A stretch of DNA of 64,000 bases, taken from assembly GCA_041592335.1 (NCBI GenBank), contig JBFHQE010000010.1, positions 1 through 64,000 of the forward strand. The letters are read 5' to 3'. Within the stretch, counting starts at the first letter, position 1. Each line of letters starts with the position of its first letter. Shown piece by piece: positions 6,908-17,800 of this stretch. A model generated the notes under the pieces. The model was not told where the DNA came from and did not search any database. It saw only the letters and a program-made list of their open reading frames with translations. A program made the translations under genes and the position numbers. The DNA comes from JBFHQE01 sp041592335. Its GTDB lineage: Bacteria; Pseudomonadota; Gammaproteobacteria; Thiohalobacterales; Thiohalobacteraceae.

Positions 6908-9907
6908 GTGAGAGCCTTGCCAAGGAAGTCGTTACAGCAAGAACAAATACAATTGCTCTATGAAGCCCTGCCGGTATCAATGGGCACTTCTTTGCTGGTG
7001 GCCGCAATTCTGGCCTGGTTTCAGAGCAATGCCTTGCCCGCGTTATCAACCATATCCTGGTTTGTTCTGTTGCTGTTGATAAACGGATCGCGACATGTTT
7101 TGTATAGAAATTACCAGCACGCCCGATTGCCCGGTGGCGGCATTGACCTGCAGCCATGGCTGCATTATTTCAGGATGGGCGCATTAGCCGCGGGTTGTGG
7201 TTGGGGGCTTGCAAGCCTGCTGCTATTTGTTCCCGGCGAACCCATCCATCACCTGATCCTCTGCTTCTCGCTGGCGGGAATATCCGCCGCGGCATCCACC
7301 TCGCTCGCAATAGACCGAAACTCGGCACTGCTGTTCATCGTTCCCGCCATATTACCGCTGCTGGTTCGATTCCTGGTGTCTACCGAACCCCATCACTTCT
7401 ATATCAGCCTGATGCTCGCGCTGTACCTGGCATTCCTGGTAAGCACTGCAGCGCGCTCTCAACGACTTCTTGATATTCAGGAACGCATCAAGGCTCAAAA
7501 GGAACTGGAGGGTCAGCAAAATCTCGGCAGAGCCATTGTGGATTCGCAGGCAGCTTTTATTTCCGAGGAAAATCCGAACAAGGCTTTCGACCTGTTACTC
7601 AATCGGTTGCTGGCCTTAACGAACAGCGAGTACGGATTTATTGGCGAAGTGCTGCATCAGCCAGACGGAACGCCTTACCTCAAGACCTATGCCATCACCA
7701 ATATTGCCTGGAATGATGAAACACGAAAATTCTATGCCGAACATGCACCTCAAGGCATGGAGTTCTTTAACCTCAATACCCTGTTCGGACACGTCATACA
7801 ACACCAGGAAGTTGTCATCGCCAACAACCCAGGAAAAGACCCGCGCAGCGGCGGATTGCCGCACGGTCATCCTGATCTAAACGCCTTTCTCGGAATACCC
7901 ATTAAAAGTGGCAACAAGCTGATTGCCATGGTCGGGCTCGCCAACCGCCCAGCGGGTTATAACACGGAACTGATCGACTTTCTGAAACCCATGCTGGGAA
8001 CCTCGGCCCAACTGGTGGAAGCACTCAATCTCAAACGCCGCCAAAAGGAAATACAGGCAACCATAGAGCGGCTTTCCCTGGTGGCAAGGCAAACCAGCAA
8101 TGGGGTTGTTATCACCAATACCGCGGGTGAAATCGAATGGGCCAACGAAGCGTTCATGACCATCTGCGGTTACGATTTCAAAGAGATCGTAGGGAAAAAA
8201 CCGGAAGAATTACTCAAGGGTGACAAAACTTCCAGCAGTGACTTGCTGATCATGCGTAATGCGCTTGCCGGGATGCAGCCATTCCAGATGGAAATGATTA
8301 ATTACCGCAAGGATGGAACCCCCTACTGGATAGACATCAATTGCTCGCCTCTTCATGATCAGGATGGCGCCCACCAGGGTTTCATTTTGATCGAAACGGA
8401 TATCACTGAACGCAAGGATTACGAGCAAAAAATAACGGAAACATCCAAATTACTTGCCGGTGTTCTCGATGCCTCGTCCGAAGTTGCTATCATCTCGACT
8501 GACACGCAGGGTATCGTCAAAGTATTCAACCAGGGCGCGGAAAAAATGCTTGGCTACAAGGCCGATGACTTGATCGACAAACAGACGCCCGCACTCTGGC
8601 ACATCAAGTCTGAAGTTGAGAAGCGAGGCCAGGAACTGACCCGACAGCTGGGACACAAGGTGGAAGGTTTCCGCGTATTTGTTGAAATCCCCGAGCAGGA
8701 AGGTTCAGAACAAGGCGAGTGGACTATCGTCACCCGTGATGGAAATTATAAATCAGTGCACCTGGTGGTGACTGCTATCCGGTCGGATAACAATGACATT
8801 AGCGGCTATCTTGGCGTTCTGCATGACATCACCGAACAGAAAAAATCCCAGGAAGAGATTCGTCAGTTCAAGAATACCCTGGACCAGACCCTCGACTGCG
8901 TCTTCATGTTCGATGCCAGCACCCTGAAGTTCTATTACGTCAACCAGGGCGCCATCAAGCAGGTTGGCTACACAGAGTCGGAGCTGATGGAAATGCATCC
9001 TTATGACATCAAACCTGAATTTACCCGCGATGAATTCAGGAACTTCATCCGGCCCATGATTAGCGGAGAATATGCCTCGGAAACATTCGAAACCCTGCAA
9101 CAGCACAAGGACGGCCACAACATTCCAGCCGAGGTATTCCTGCAATACATCGCACCCAAGGGCGAGCGGGCACGGTTCGTCGCAATCGTTCGCGACATCA
9201 CGGAACGCAAACGCGTCGAGAAGTTGAAAAATGAATTTGTATCGACAGTCAGTCATGAACTGCGCACCCCGCTAACCTCAATCTGCGGATCGCTGGGGTT
9301 GATTGCCGGCACTTCCATGAATGAACTATCAGAGCAAAACCGCCAGCTAGTCAGTATTGCGAACAGTAACAGTCAACGCCTGTCGAAACTGATTAACGAC
9401 CTGCTGGATATGGAGAAGATCACGGCCGGAAAAATGGAGTTTAGGTTACAACCGGAAGCATTGATGCCACAGATTGAACAGGCAGTGGCATCCAACCAGG
9501 GTTATGCCGAAAAGCATGATGTACGTTTTAAAATAGTGAATCGACTTGACGAGATTAAAATCAATATCGATTCACAGCGACTGCAACAGATACTTTCCAA
9601 CCTGTTATCCAATGCGGCCAAATTCTCCACGCCGGGTGAATCTATAGAGATCGACACTCAACTCACAAGCGATCGCGTCAGGATATCGATCATCGATCAT
9701 GGCCAGGGCATTCCCGGCGCGTTTCAGGCGCGCTTATTCGAAAAATTTTCACAGGCGGACTCTTCTGACTCCCGGCAAAAAGGGGGAACCGGCCTGGGTC
9801 TCGCCATTTCAAAGGAATTTACCGAACGCATGCATGGCCATATCGGTTTCGACTCGGAAGAAGGCAAAGGCTCAACCTTCTGGATCGAATTCCCGGTATT
9901 GTTCTAG
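6908..9907 (+). CDS. Membrane GAF/multi-PAS sensor histidine kinase
   Basis: A 999-residue sensor kinase beginning at GTG. The N-terminal 190 residues hold about six hydrophobic segments, an integral-membrane sensory module. Then follow a GAF domain (about 215-375), three PAS domains (about 390-505, 510-645 and 650-775), a HisKA domain with the phospho-accepting His783 in a VSHELRTPLT motif, and an HATPase with N, G1 (DHGQGIP) and G2 (GGTGLGLAIS) boxes. There is no receiver domain, so it must signal to a separate regulator; none is adjacent. Its end overlaps the NodJ-like gene by 4 bases in convergent orientation. The ribosome site is weak. The ligand is unknown. Confidence 0.85.
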   Translation: MRALPRKSLQQEQIQLLYEALPVSMGTSLLVAAILAWFQSNALPALSTISWFVLLLLINGSRHVLYRNYQHARLPGGGIDLQPWLHYFRMGALAAGCGWGLASLLLFVPGEPIHHLILCFSLAGISAAASTSLAIDRNSALLFIVPAILPLLVRFLVSTEPHHFYISLMLALYLAFLVSTAARSQRLLDIQERIKAQKELEGQQNLGRAIVDSQAAFISEENPNKAFDLLLNRLLALTNSEYGFIGEVLHQPDGTPYLKTYAITNIAWNDETRKFYAEHAPQGMEFFNLNTLFGHVIQHQEVVIANNPGKDPRSGGLPHGHPDLNAFLGIPIKSGNKLIAMVGLANRPAGYNTELIDFLKPMLGTSAQLVEALNLKRRQKEIQATIERLSLVARQTSNGVVITNTAGEIEWANEAFMTICGYDFKEIVGKKPEELLKGDKTSSSDLLIMRNALAGMQPFQMEMINYRKDGTPYWIDINCSPLHDQDGAHQGFILIETDITERKDYEQKITETSKLLAGVLDASSEVAIISTDTQGIVKVFNQGAEKMLGYKADDLIDKQTPALWHIKSEVEKRGQELTRQLGHKVEGFRVFVEIPEQEGSEQGEWTIVTRDGNYKSVHLVVTAIRSDNNDISGYLGVLHDITEQKKSQEEIRQFKNTLDQTLDCVFMFDASTLKFYYVNQGAIKQVGYTESELMEMHPYDIKPEFTRDEFRNFIRPMISGEYASETFETLQQHKDGHNIPAEVFLQYIAPKGERARFVAIVRDITERKRVEKLKNEFVSTVSHELRTPLTSICGSLGLIAGTSMNELSEQNRQLVSIANSNSQRLSKLINDLLDMEKITAGKMEFRLQPEALMPQIEQAVASNQGYAEKHDVRFKIVNRLDEIKINIDSQRLQQILSNLLSNAAKFSTPGESIEIDTQLTSDRVRISIIDHGQGIPGAFQARLFEKFSQADSSDSRQKGGTGLGLAISKEFTERMHGHIGFDSEEGKGSTFWIEFPVLF

Positions 9908-10683
9908 ACCATCAGTTTTTTCCGTACCAGCACAACAGCAACGTAATAACTCACCAGGGCATAGGCGAACAGTACCCCCAGGTGCAACAGGGGTTGAGTC
10001 AGTTCCGTCCCGGTAATCAGCGGGCGAGTCAATGCCACGGCATGTGCCAGGGGCAGCAGCTCTACCACGAACTGCATCTTCTCCGGCAGCGTATCGACGG
10101 GATAAAACACGCCACTGATGATAAACATCGGCGTGATCACCAGCACAAAGTAGTAATTAAAGAAATCATAACCGGAAGCCAGCGCGCTCATGATCATGGC
10201 GGGGCCCGCAAAACAGGCCCCGATCAGGAACACGACGGGGATCGTCAGCAGGGCCTGCCAGCCGTTCACCACGCCAAGCAGAAATGCGACCACCAGGATG
10301 GCCACGCCGCTAAACAGCGCCTTGGTGCCACACCAGATCATCTCCCCCGCTATCACGTCATCGACTTCCAGCGGCGTGGCGAGCAGTGCCTCGTAAGTAC
10401 GTTGCGGCACCATGCGCGTGTACACGGAATACATGCCCTCAAAGCTTGCCGTCGTCATTGCCGCCGAGGCGATCACACCCGAAGCCAGAAAAGCGAGATA
10501 ACTCATCCCGGACATTTCACCCACGAAATGCCCAAGACCGAAACCCAGCCCCACCAGGTAAAGCGTCGGTTCGCCGAAGTTCATCAAAATAGCCGGGCCC
10601 AGCAATTTGCGCCATACGCGAATATTACGATGCCATACCGCCAGTGCTCCCCTGCGAATTCGTGGCAGTCGATAGAAATTCAT
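9904..10683 (-). CDS. ABC-2 type transporter permease, NodJ-like
   Basis: A 259-residue membrane protein with about six transmembrane helices and the ABC-2 permease layout, including the conserved stretch EALLATPLEVDDVIAGE near residue 115 that contacts the ATPase. It most resembles the NodJ branch, whose rhizobial members export lipo-chitooligosaccharides. In free-living gammaproteobacteria the substrate is unknown and probably a lipid or glycan. The start codon overlaps the stop of the upstream ATPase gene by one base, so the pair is translationally coupled. Confidence 0.85.
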   Translation of the reverse strand: MNFYRLPRIRRGALAVWHRNIRVWRKLLGPAILMNFGEPTLYLVGLGFGLGHFVGEMSGMSYLAFLASGVIASAAMTTASFEGMYSVYTRMVPQRTYEALLATPLEVDDVIAGEMIWCGTKALFSGVAILVVAFLLGVVNGWQALLTIPVVFLIGACFAGPAMIMSALASGYDFFNYYFVLVITPMFIISGVFYPVDTLPEKMQFVVELLPLAHAVALTRPLITGTELTQPLLHLGVLFAYALVSYYVAVVLVRKKLMV

Positions 10684-11597
10684 CAGTCGCGCAGTTCCTT
10701 GCCGGTGAGCCGCAGGAAAACATCTTCAAGCCCGGACGGACGATGCATATAGCGTAGTTGGTGGAAAGTCTGAATACAGGCCAGCGTTTTCGTGGCATCG
10801 TGCGTGTAGCAATAATGACTGGTGCCCATCGGCTCAATACGGCATTGACGCGTGGCTTCCAGTGTCGAGACCACTTCGCTATCGGCACCGCGCAACTCAA
10901 TGACTTCCGGTTCCACGTGTCGCTTGATTAACTCCTCGGGCGAGCCGCGATCCAGTATCTTACCTTTATCCATGATCACCAGCTCATCACACAGACGCTC
11001 GGCCTCTTCCATGTAATGCGTCGTCAGCAACAGTGTCGTGCCCCGCTCCTTGAGTTCCGCCAGCCGCGCCCAGATCACATGCCGTGCCTGCGGATCCAGT
11101 CCCGTGGTCGGCTCATCCAGCACCACCATCTCCGGATCATTGACCAGCGCACGTGCTATGGTGAGACGACGCTGCATCCCACCGGAAAGCGTTTCCGTTT
11201 TCGCCTTGCGCCGATCCCGCAACGAGGCAAAATCAAGCAACCGATCTACCCTGCCGGGTATATCCGCCGAATTGATGCCGTAATAACGGGCATACATGGC
11301 CAGGTTTTCTTCAATGCTGAAATCCGGATCAAGATTATCGGCCTGCGGCACCACGCCCGTTCTGGCCCTGACCTCGCAGGCATGATCGTTAATCGACAGG
11401 CCGAACACGGACAGCGTCCCCTGCGTCACGGGCGTTAGCCCGAGAATCATGCGCAATGTTGTGGTCTTGCCCGCGCCATTGGGTCCAAGAAAACCAAAGC
11501 ACATACCCCGTTGCACACTGAAATCGATACCATCCACCGCGCAATAGCCGTCAAATTGCTTGACGAGATTGTGCGCCGAGATAATCGAATCAGACAT
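10683..11597 (-). CDS. ABC transporter ATP-binding protein, NodI-like
   Basis: A 304-residue ATPase of the DRA/NodI subfamily. It has Walker A GPNGAGKTT (about residues 38-46), a Q-loop, the signature LSGGMQRR near 138, Walker B VVLDEPTTGLDP near 158, and the H-loop LLTTHYMEEAE. It drives the adjacent NodJ-like permease; one base is shared between its stop and the permease start. A C-terminal extension of about 80 residues is usual for this group. Export of a lipid-linked or oligosaccharide substrate is inferred from family only. It is followed on the minus strand only by the permease gene. Confidence 0.88.
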   Translation of the reverse strand: MSDSIISAHNLVKQFDGYCAVDGIDFSVQRGMCFGFLGPNGAGKTTTLRMILGLTPVTQGTLSVFGLSINDHACEVRARTGVVPQADNLDPDFSIEENLAMYARYYGINSADIPGRVDRLLDFASLRDRRKAKTETLSGGMQRRLTIARALVNDPEMVVLDEPTTGLDPQARHVIWARLAELKERGTTLLLTTHYMEEAERLCDELVIMDKGKILDRGSPEELIKRHVEPEVIELRGADSEVVSTLEATRQCRIEPMGTSHYCYTHDATKTLACIQTFHQLRYMHRPSGLEDVFLRLTGKELRD

Positions 11598-11606
11598 CGG
11601 AGGGAA

Positions 11607-11888
11607 TTAGCCGTAGAGACAAAGATAGGCCGTATCGACGGAAACCTTGAGTTGGAACTTCTGATTGGCATCCACGGTAAAAGTGTCGCCGGCATTAAAG
11701 GTCTGCCAGTCTTCATTGCCCGGCAATTTAACCGTCAGGGCACCACTCACAACCGTCATGGTCTCATGCTGGCTGGTACCGAACTCATAATCGCCCGGCG
11801 CCATCACACCCACGGTGGCAGGCAGGGTTTCGGTTTTAAAGCCGATGGATTTGACCTTGCCGTCGAAATATTCATTTACGTTTAGCAT
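11607..11888 (-). CDS. ppnP: Pyrimidine/purine nucleoside phosphorylase PpnP
   Basis: A 93-residue single-cupin protein of the YaiE/PpnP family, which phosphorolyses a broad range of nucleosides to free base and ribose 1-phosphate. The family pattern is complete: VNEYFDGKVKSIGF at the start, ETLPATVGVMAPGDYEF, then MTVVSGALTVKLPG and the ending AYLCLYG. Length is normal. It lies 9 bases upstream of the nodI-like gene on the same strand, so it may be the first gene of that operon, although no functional link is known. Confidence 0.9.
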   Translation of the reverse strand: MLNVNEYFDGKVKSIGFKTETLPATVGVMAPGDYEFGTSQHETMTVVSGALTVKLPGNEDWQTFNAGDTFTVDANQKFQLKVSVDTAYLCLYG

Positions 11889-11913
11889 TTTTTCACCTTG
11901 TATAAAAATTAAC

Positions 11914-11999
11914 CGTCATTGCGAGGAACGTAGTGACGTGGCAATCCCCGAAAGACTCCTGCATCTCTATGGGATTGCCACGCTTCGCTCGCAATGACG
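11914..11999. repeat. Dispersed inverted repeat of the CGTCATTGCGAG type
   Basis: An 86-base element with outer arms CGTCATTGCGAG and CTCGCAATGACG, perfectly complementary, and inner arms GGCAATCCC and GGGATTGCC. This matches a palindromic repeat family seen in many proteobacterial genomes. It fills the gap between ligA and ppnP and could form a long hairpin in either transcript. Confidence 0.8.
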
Positions 12000-12007
12000 A
12001 GAAAAGA

Positions 12008-14023
12008 CTAGTGCTTATTTAGTAATTTGATCAATGCCGCCTCATCCATCACCGGTACACCCAACTGCTCCGCCTTGGTGAGCTTGGAACCAGCCGCACT
12101 GCCCGCCACAACATAATCGGTATTCTTCGAGACACTGCCACTGACCCTGGCGCCCAGCGCCTGCAATTTTGCCTTGGCTTCATCACGGCTCATGGATTCC
12201 AGCGTGCCGGTCAGTACATAGGTCAATCCAGACAATGGCTGTTCGGTGGGTTTTGCCTCTACCTGGTAGGCTATACCCGCCTGGTTGAGCAACTTGTCCA
12301 GCACTTCGAGGTTGTGCGGCTGCTTAAAAAAGGTTTCGATATGTTGCGCAACGACAGGCCCGATATCCGGCAATTGCTGCAGGGCCTCGCTATCCGCCTG
12401 CTCCAGAGTCTCGATGGAATCAAAGTTCGCCGCCAGCGTCGCGGCCGTGGCCTCGCCCACCTCGCGAATACCCAGGGCAAAGAGAAAGCGCGCAAAAGAT
12501 GGCCGACGACTTTTTTCCAAAGCGTTTATTAAATTCTCGGCCGACTTGTTACCCATGCGCTCCAGTCCGGCGACCTGATCCACGCGCAATGAATAAAGAT
12601 CGGCGATATCATCGATCAACCCGGCCTCGACCAGCTGATCCACCAGCTTATCGCCCAGCCCATCAATATCCAGCGCCTTGCGCGAGGCAAAATGCTTGAT
12701 CGCTTCCTTGCGCTGTGCCGAACAATACAGACCACCACTGCAACGCGCGACAGCCTCGCCCTCGGCACGTTCAATTTTCGAACCGCATACGGGGCACTCA
12801 GTCGGCATGACAAACTGTCGGGCGTTCTTCTTGCGCCGTTCCAGGATAACGCCCACCACTTCCGGAATGACATCGCCCGCCCGGCGCACAATCACCGTAT
12901 CGCCGATACGCACATCCTTACGCCGCACTTCATCCTCGTTATGCAGCGTGGCATTGGTCACCGTAACACCGCCGACAAACACCGGTTCCAGGCGCGCGAC
13001 GGGCGTAATGGCACCGGTGCGACCTACCTGTACCTCGATATCATTAACTACCGTCATTTCTTCCTGGGCGGGGAATTTACGGGCTATCGCCCAGCGCGGC
13101 GCGCGCGCGACAAAACCCAGTTGTTTCTGCAGGCCATAATCATTGACCTTGAACACCACGCCATCGATATCGAATGGCAGGTCGGCGCGCTGTTTGGCCA
13201 TGCGGTCGTAATAATCCTGACAACCGGCCTTGCCTTTAACCGTTTCAATCCCTTTGAAGACCCTGTGACCCCAGGTTTTCAGCTGCTGCAGGGTTTCATA
13301 ATGGTTATCGGGCAGCTTGCCGCCTTCCACCAGACCGACACCGTAACAGTAAAAATCCAGCGGACGTTGCGCCGTTATACGGGGATCGAGTTGCCGCAGC
13401 GAACCCGCGGCCGCGTTGCGCGGATTGACGAAGGGCTTGGTACCTTCCTGCTCCGCGCGCTGGTTGAGTGCGCGAAACCCTTTGTGCGACATGAAGACTT
13501 CACCACGTACTTCCAGTCGCCCGGGGTAACCCTTGCCCATCAGTCGCAGGGGTATGGCTTCAATGGTACGCACATTATGCGTGATGTCTTCACCCGTACT
13601 GCCATCGCCGCGCGTGGCACCTCGCACCAGTACACCATCCTCATACAACAGGCTTACCGCCAGACCATCCAGCTTGGGTTCAGCGGTATAGAGAATATCT
13701 GCCTTGTCTTTGAGACGGTCCTTGATGCGTTTTTCAAAGTCCGCGACTTCATCGTCGGAAAAAGCATTATCCAGCGACAGCATTGGCACTTCGTGTTTAA
13801 CCTGGCCAAAGGCCTTTAAAGGCTCCGCGCCGACGCGCTGGGTGGGAGAATCGCGGGTGATCAGGTCGGGATGCTGCTGTTCCAGCGCCTGTAGTTCACG
13901 CAACATCCGGTCATACTCGGCGTCCGGGACCTCGGGCGCATCGAGCACATAGTAGAGGTGGTTATGACGGTTGATTTGCTCGCGCAGTTTCTCTATCTGT
14001 TGCACCGCGGACGGTTTGCTCAT
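12008..14023 (-). CDS. ligA: NAD-dependent DNA ligase LigA
   Basis: A 671-residue DNA ligase that seals nicks using NAD+. The adenylation domain has the lysine motif AEPKLDGLAVS near residue 115. Downstream are an OB domain, a four-cysteine zinc finger (CPVC, then two Cys in the CSGGLYC segment, about 405-430), helix-hairpin-helix repeats, and a C-terminal BRCT domain ending at the stop. Length is exactly as in other gammaproteobacteria. Its ATG overlaps the zipA stop by 4 bases; smc-zipA-ligA order is conserved in gammaproteobacteria. Confidence 0.97.
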   Translation of the reverse strand: MSKPSAVQQIEKLREQINRHNHLYYVLDAPEVPDAEYDRMLRELQALEQQHPDLITRDSPTQRVGAEPLKAFGQVKHEVPMLSLDNAFSDDEVADFEKRIKDRLKDKADILYTAEPKLDGLAVSLLYEDGVLVRGATRGDGSTGEDITHNVRTIEAIPLRLMGKGYPGRLEVRGEVFMSHKGFRALNQRAEQEGTKPFVNPRNAAAGSLRQLDPRITAQRPLDFYCYGVGLVEGGKLPDNHYETLQQLKTWGHRVFKGIETVKGKAGCQDYYDRMAKQRADLPFDIDGVVFKVNDYGLQKQLGFVARAPRWAIARKFPAQEEMTVVNDIEVQVGRTGAITPVARLEPVFVGGVTVTNATLHNEDEVRRKDVRIGDTVIVRRAGDVIPEVVGVILERRKKNARQFVMPTECPVCGSKIERAEGEAVARCSGGLYCSAQRKEAIKHFASRKALDIDGLGDKLVDQLVEAGLIDDIADLYSLRVDQVAGLERMGNKSAENLINALEKSRRPSFARFLFALGIREVGEATAATLAANFDSIETLEQADSEALQQLPDIGPVVAQHIETFFKQPHNLEVLDKLLNQAGIAYQVEAKPTEQPLSGLTYVLTGTLESMSRDEAKAKLQALGARVSGSVSKNTDYVVAGSAAGSKLTKAEQLGVPVMDEAALIKLLNKH

Positions 14024-14808
14024 GAAGGATTGGGAATATGCAAACGGCGTTCGTACTCCGCCACATCGGCACGGATCGAATCGAGTGTCTGCGTGGTCAC
14101 CAGTGAACGCCTGTTGTCGCGCAGCTCGCCTTTCAACTGGCTGGCCAGGGCCCTGGCGGTATTGGCCAGATCATCAAACGCACGCATCGGTTCGTTCGGT
14201 CCAGGCAGGCGCATGAACAGGCTCAGCCCCGGCGTGCTGGTAGCCGCCATCTTATCGGGATCGAATGTGCCGGGTTCCACGAGGTTGGCAATACTAAACA
14301 CGGGGGTATCCGCGTTATCCGGCAGGCGATGGTAAATGTTCATCTCGCCAAATTGCAGTTTCTGTTTGGCAAAGGCATGGGAGACATCACTGCCGGAGAA
14401 CGGCTGACCCTTGGGTGCGACCAGGTAAAAGGCAATGATCTTTTCCTCAACCTGGGGGGATGCTGACGCCGCTGGAGAATCCACTTTCCGGTCCCCAGCG
14501 AGTACCTGTTCCAGCCCTCTTAACTGCGCCTCGAGACCCGGATCGATTTCCAGGGGCTCGGCATCGGCCGTGATCGAAAACGCATCCTCGACCTCGTCGA
14601 ACAAGGCTTCCTGTACCGGTTCGCGAAACGGCTTTTTTTCCACCGGGCGGATGTCCCAGTCCTCTTCATCGGACAGGGGCTGTTCTTCGTAATCTTCACG
14701 GGAAAAACGCGATCCGAACCCGTCACGAGAACGCTGGCGTGACCAGGCATACACGCCAACAACAATAACAACCCCAATCGCTAACAAGATCCAGCGCAGG
14801 CTTTCCAT
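14020..14808 (-). CDS. zipA: Cell division protein ZipA
   Basis: A 262-residue inner-membrane protein that tethers FtsZ to the membrane. It has an N-terminal transmembrane helix (about residues 6-22, LLAIGVVIVVGVYAW) followed by a basic and then acidic linker, and a C-terminal FtsZ-binding domain (about 120-255) with the FYLVAPKGQPFSGSD segment and the FMRLPGPNEP segment typical of ZipA. The acidic linker is shorter than in E. coli (328 residues in total). It sits between smc and ligA and overlaps ligA by 4 bases. Confidence 0.92.
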   Translation of the reverse strand: MESLRWILLAIGVVIVVGVYAWSRQRSRDGFGSRFSREDYEEQPLSDEEDWDIRPVEKKPFREPVQEALFDEVEDAFSITADAEPLEIDPGLEAQLRGLEQVLAGDRKVDSPAASASPQVEEKIIAFYLVAPKGQPFSGSDVSHAFAKQKLQFGEMNIYHRLPDNADTPVFSIANLVEPGTFDPDKMAATSTPGLSLFMRLPGPNEPMRAFDDLANTARALASQLKGELRDNRRSLVTTQTLDSIRADVAEYERRLHIPNPS

Positions 14809-14817
14809 GCTATTTCC

Positions 14818-17800
14818 TTACATCGCGGCCAGTTTGGCAGCCTCATCAATATCCACGGCAACCAGGCGAGAAACGCCGGGTTCATGCATGGTAACACCGG
14901 TCAGCTGGTTGGACAGTTCCATGGTGATCTTGTTGTGGGTGATGAAGATAAACTGCACGCGTTCCGACATCTCGCGCACCATGTCACAGAAACGGCCGAC
15001 GTTGGCGTCATCCAGCGGCGCATCCACTTCGTCCAGCATACAGAATGGCGACGGATTCAATTCGAAGATGGCAAACACCAGTGCCACCGCCGTGAGCGCT
15101 TTCTCGCCACCGGACAGCAGGTGAATGGTGCTGTTGCGCTTGCCGGGCGGACGCGCCATAACGGCCACACCGGTATCCAGCAGGTCTTCGCCAGTCAGTT
15201 CCAGGTATGCATGACCGCCGCCGAACAGGCGCGGGAACATGCGCTGCAAGCCGCTGTTGACCTTGTCGAAGGTTTCCTTGAAACGGGTACGCGTTTCGCG
15301 GTCGATTTTCTGAATCGCATTCTGCAGCGTATCCAGTGCCTCGGTCAGGTCGGCAAACTGCTCGTCCAGGTAGACCTTGCGCCGTGATTCCTCTTCATAT
15401 TCTTCGATCGCAGCCAGGTTGATCGGGCCCAGGCGCTGAATCTTGCGTTCCAGCTCTTCGGCCTGTTCGGCCCATTCTTTTTCATTGGCCTCTTCCGGCA
15501 ACGACGCCACCACTTCATCCAGGGTATGACCGGAATCGCTCAGCTGTTCCAGCAGGGTCTGGGCACGCGTTTTCACTTCCTGCCAGGACATGCGGTCCTG
15601 GTTGATCCGATCGCGCTGTTGCTGCGCTTCCTGCTCACGCAGGTGACGGGATTTTTCCTGCTCGCGCAGATCGTGCTCGATGGCCTGCAATTTCTGCCGG
15701 GATTCCTGCAGTTCTTTTTCGACTTCGGAACGGCGTTCTAGCAAGCTGGCCAGATCGGTTTCCGCGTCTTTCAATGGCTGATCACTGGCCGCCAGGGAAC
15801 TGGATAATTCTTCACGGCGTTGCCGCAGGTGTCCCTGCTGGCCCTGCATGCGTTCCAGGTTCTGCTCGGTACTGTCGCGCGCGGTACGCATGGATTCGAC
15901 CTGGACGTTCAGCGCATGCGCTTCCTCGCGATCCGCCTGCGCCTGTTTGCGCGCATCATCGAGCCTGGTCCGGGTCGTAACGCGCTGCCCCTCGCGAGTC
16001 TCGCGTTCACGCGCCAGCTGATCCATCAGGGCCAGCGCGGTATGCAGGCGCGAACGTGCCTGCTCGTGTTCTTCCTGATCGTGCACTTTCTGGTTCCGCA
16101 GTTCATCCGCTTCCTGGGTGACCGCTTCCACGCGGGAACGAATCTGTTCCAGGCGCGCCTTGCGGCCGCCCAGCTGGGCACGCACGTCACTCTGCGCGCG
16201 GTGTGCATCGTTAACCTGCTTCTGCGCTTCGTCGCGACGCTGTTCCTGCGCCTGCAAGGCTTCACGGCTTTGTTGCAACGCCGCTTCAAGTTCGCTCAAG
16301 GCGTGCGTCTTTGTCTCGATTTGCGCGACCAGTTCAGCAATGGTTTTCTCGCGTTCCAGTACACCGGATTTTTCAGTGGCGGCCTGGGCTACACGCAGCC
16401 AGTTGGCTCCCAGCCACAGACCCTCCGGCGTAATCACGGACTCGTTACCGGCAAGATTACCGCGCAGCGACAGTGCCACGGGAAGATTATCCGCGACATA
16501 AATGCCGCTCAGCAGACTGCCGACGGCTACATCTGACTTGACCTTGTCGGCCAGCCGGGTAGCTTTATCGCCAGCGGCTGTACCGGCGGCACGGATATCC
16601 AGCAAGGTCACTTCGCCCTGGCCCAGTTCAGCCAGCGTATCCGTTAAACCTTCGAAACCATCCACGCAGACCGCTTCCAGGGTATCGCCGAGGACTGTTT
16701 CCACGGCACGTTCCCAGCCCTTCTCAACGGTCAGCTGTTGCGCCAGGCGCGGCGCATCCGCGATACCGCGCGCGGACAACCACTGCACCACGGCACTGTT
16801 GTCCTTGCCCAGGGCCGCTTTCTGCAAGGCTTCCAGCGAGGCCTGGCGACCTTTCATCTGTTGCAGTTCACTGCGGTCGGTATCCAGTTGCCGGGACTGC
16901 TGCTGCACCGTCTCGCGCAAGTTGCCGATCTGTTCACGCACTTGCTGCAATTCGGCTTCGAGTTTTTCCCTGGCTGCCTGACGCTCCGCTTCCTGGGCCG
17001 TCAGTTGTTCAATCTCTTCCACCAGCTCATCGCTATTGAGGCGCCCTTTCTCGTCCTCGATGCGCGCCAGCCGTTGATCGAGCTGATCGAACTGGCGTTC
17101 GAGATGATCGATGCGGGTACGCTCGACCTGGGCGGTCTGGCTGGGTTCCGCGGCTCGGCGGTTAAACTCGTCCCACTCGGACTGCCAGGTCTGCATGGCC
17201 TGTTCGGCCTCGGTCAGGACTGCGCCGGAGGCATCGGCCTTGCTGCGCAGTTCGACCAGCACGGGTTCCTTGGTTTCCAGCTCGGTACGCAGTTCCGCGA
17301 GCCGCTTGGTATCGACCGAAATGTGCGCCTCGACTTCATGCCAGGCCTTGTTCGCCTTGTCGAGCTCTTCCTGCAGGCGCTGTCGGTTTTCCCTGGCGTG
17401 CTGGATGCTCTGTTCAACGCGCGCGATTTCGCCGCCGACCCCGTAGTAACGCCCCTGCACTTCGTTGAAGGCATCGTTGGAATCAACCTGTGCTTCGCGC
17501 GATTTTTCGATCTCGGATTCGAGCGCGCGCTGCTGGGCGACGATGGATTCCAGCTGGGTTTCCTTTTCCTTCAGCGCCTGTTCGCGGCTGTCGATATCGC
17601 CGCGCATCCCCTGGTAACGCAACGCCAGCAATTCGGATTTGACCTTTCTTTCCTGGGTCTTCAGTTCCTTGTAGCGTTCGGCAGTCCTGGCCTGACGCTG
17701 CAGCTTCTCAAGCTGTTTCTCAATTTCATCTCGTAAGTCATTGAGACGATCAAGGTTTTCATTGGTGTGCCTAATGCGATTTTCGGTCTCGCGGCGACGC

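Noticed and set aside
12692..13819. A 375-codon frame on the plus strand opposite ligA
   Set aside because: ligA is complete and canonical on the minus strand; the antisense frame shows no motif.
16738..17736. A 332-codon frame on the plus strand opposite smc
   Set aside because: Antisense of the coiled coil; composition is a mirror of Glu/Gln/Arg codons and no family pattern is present.
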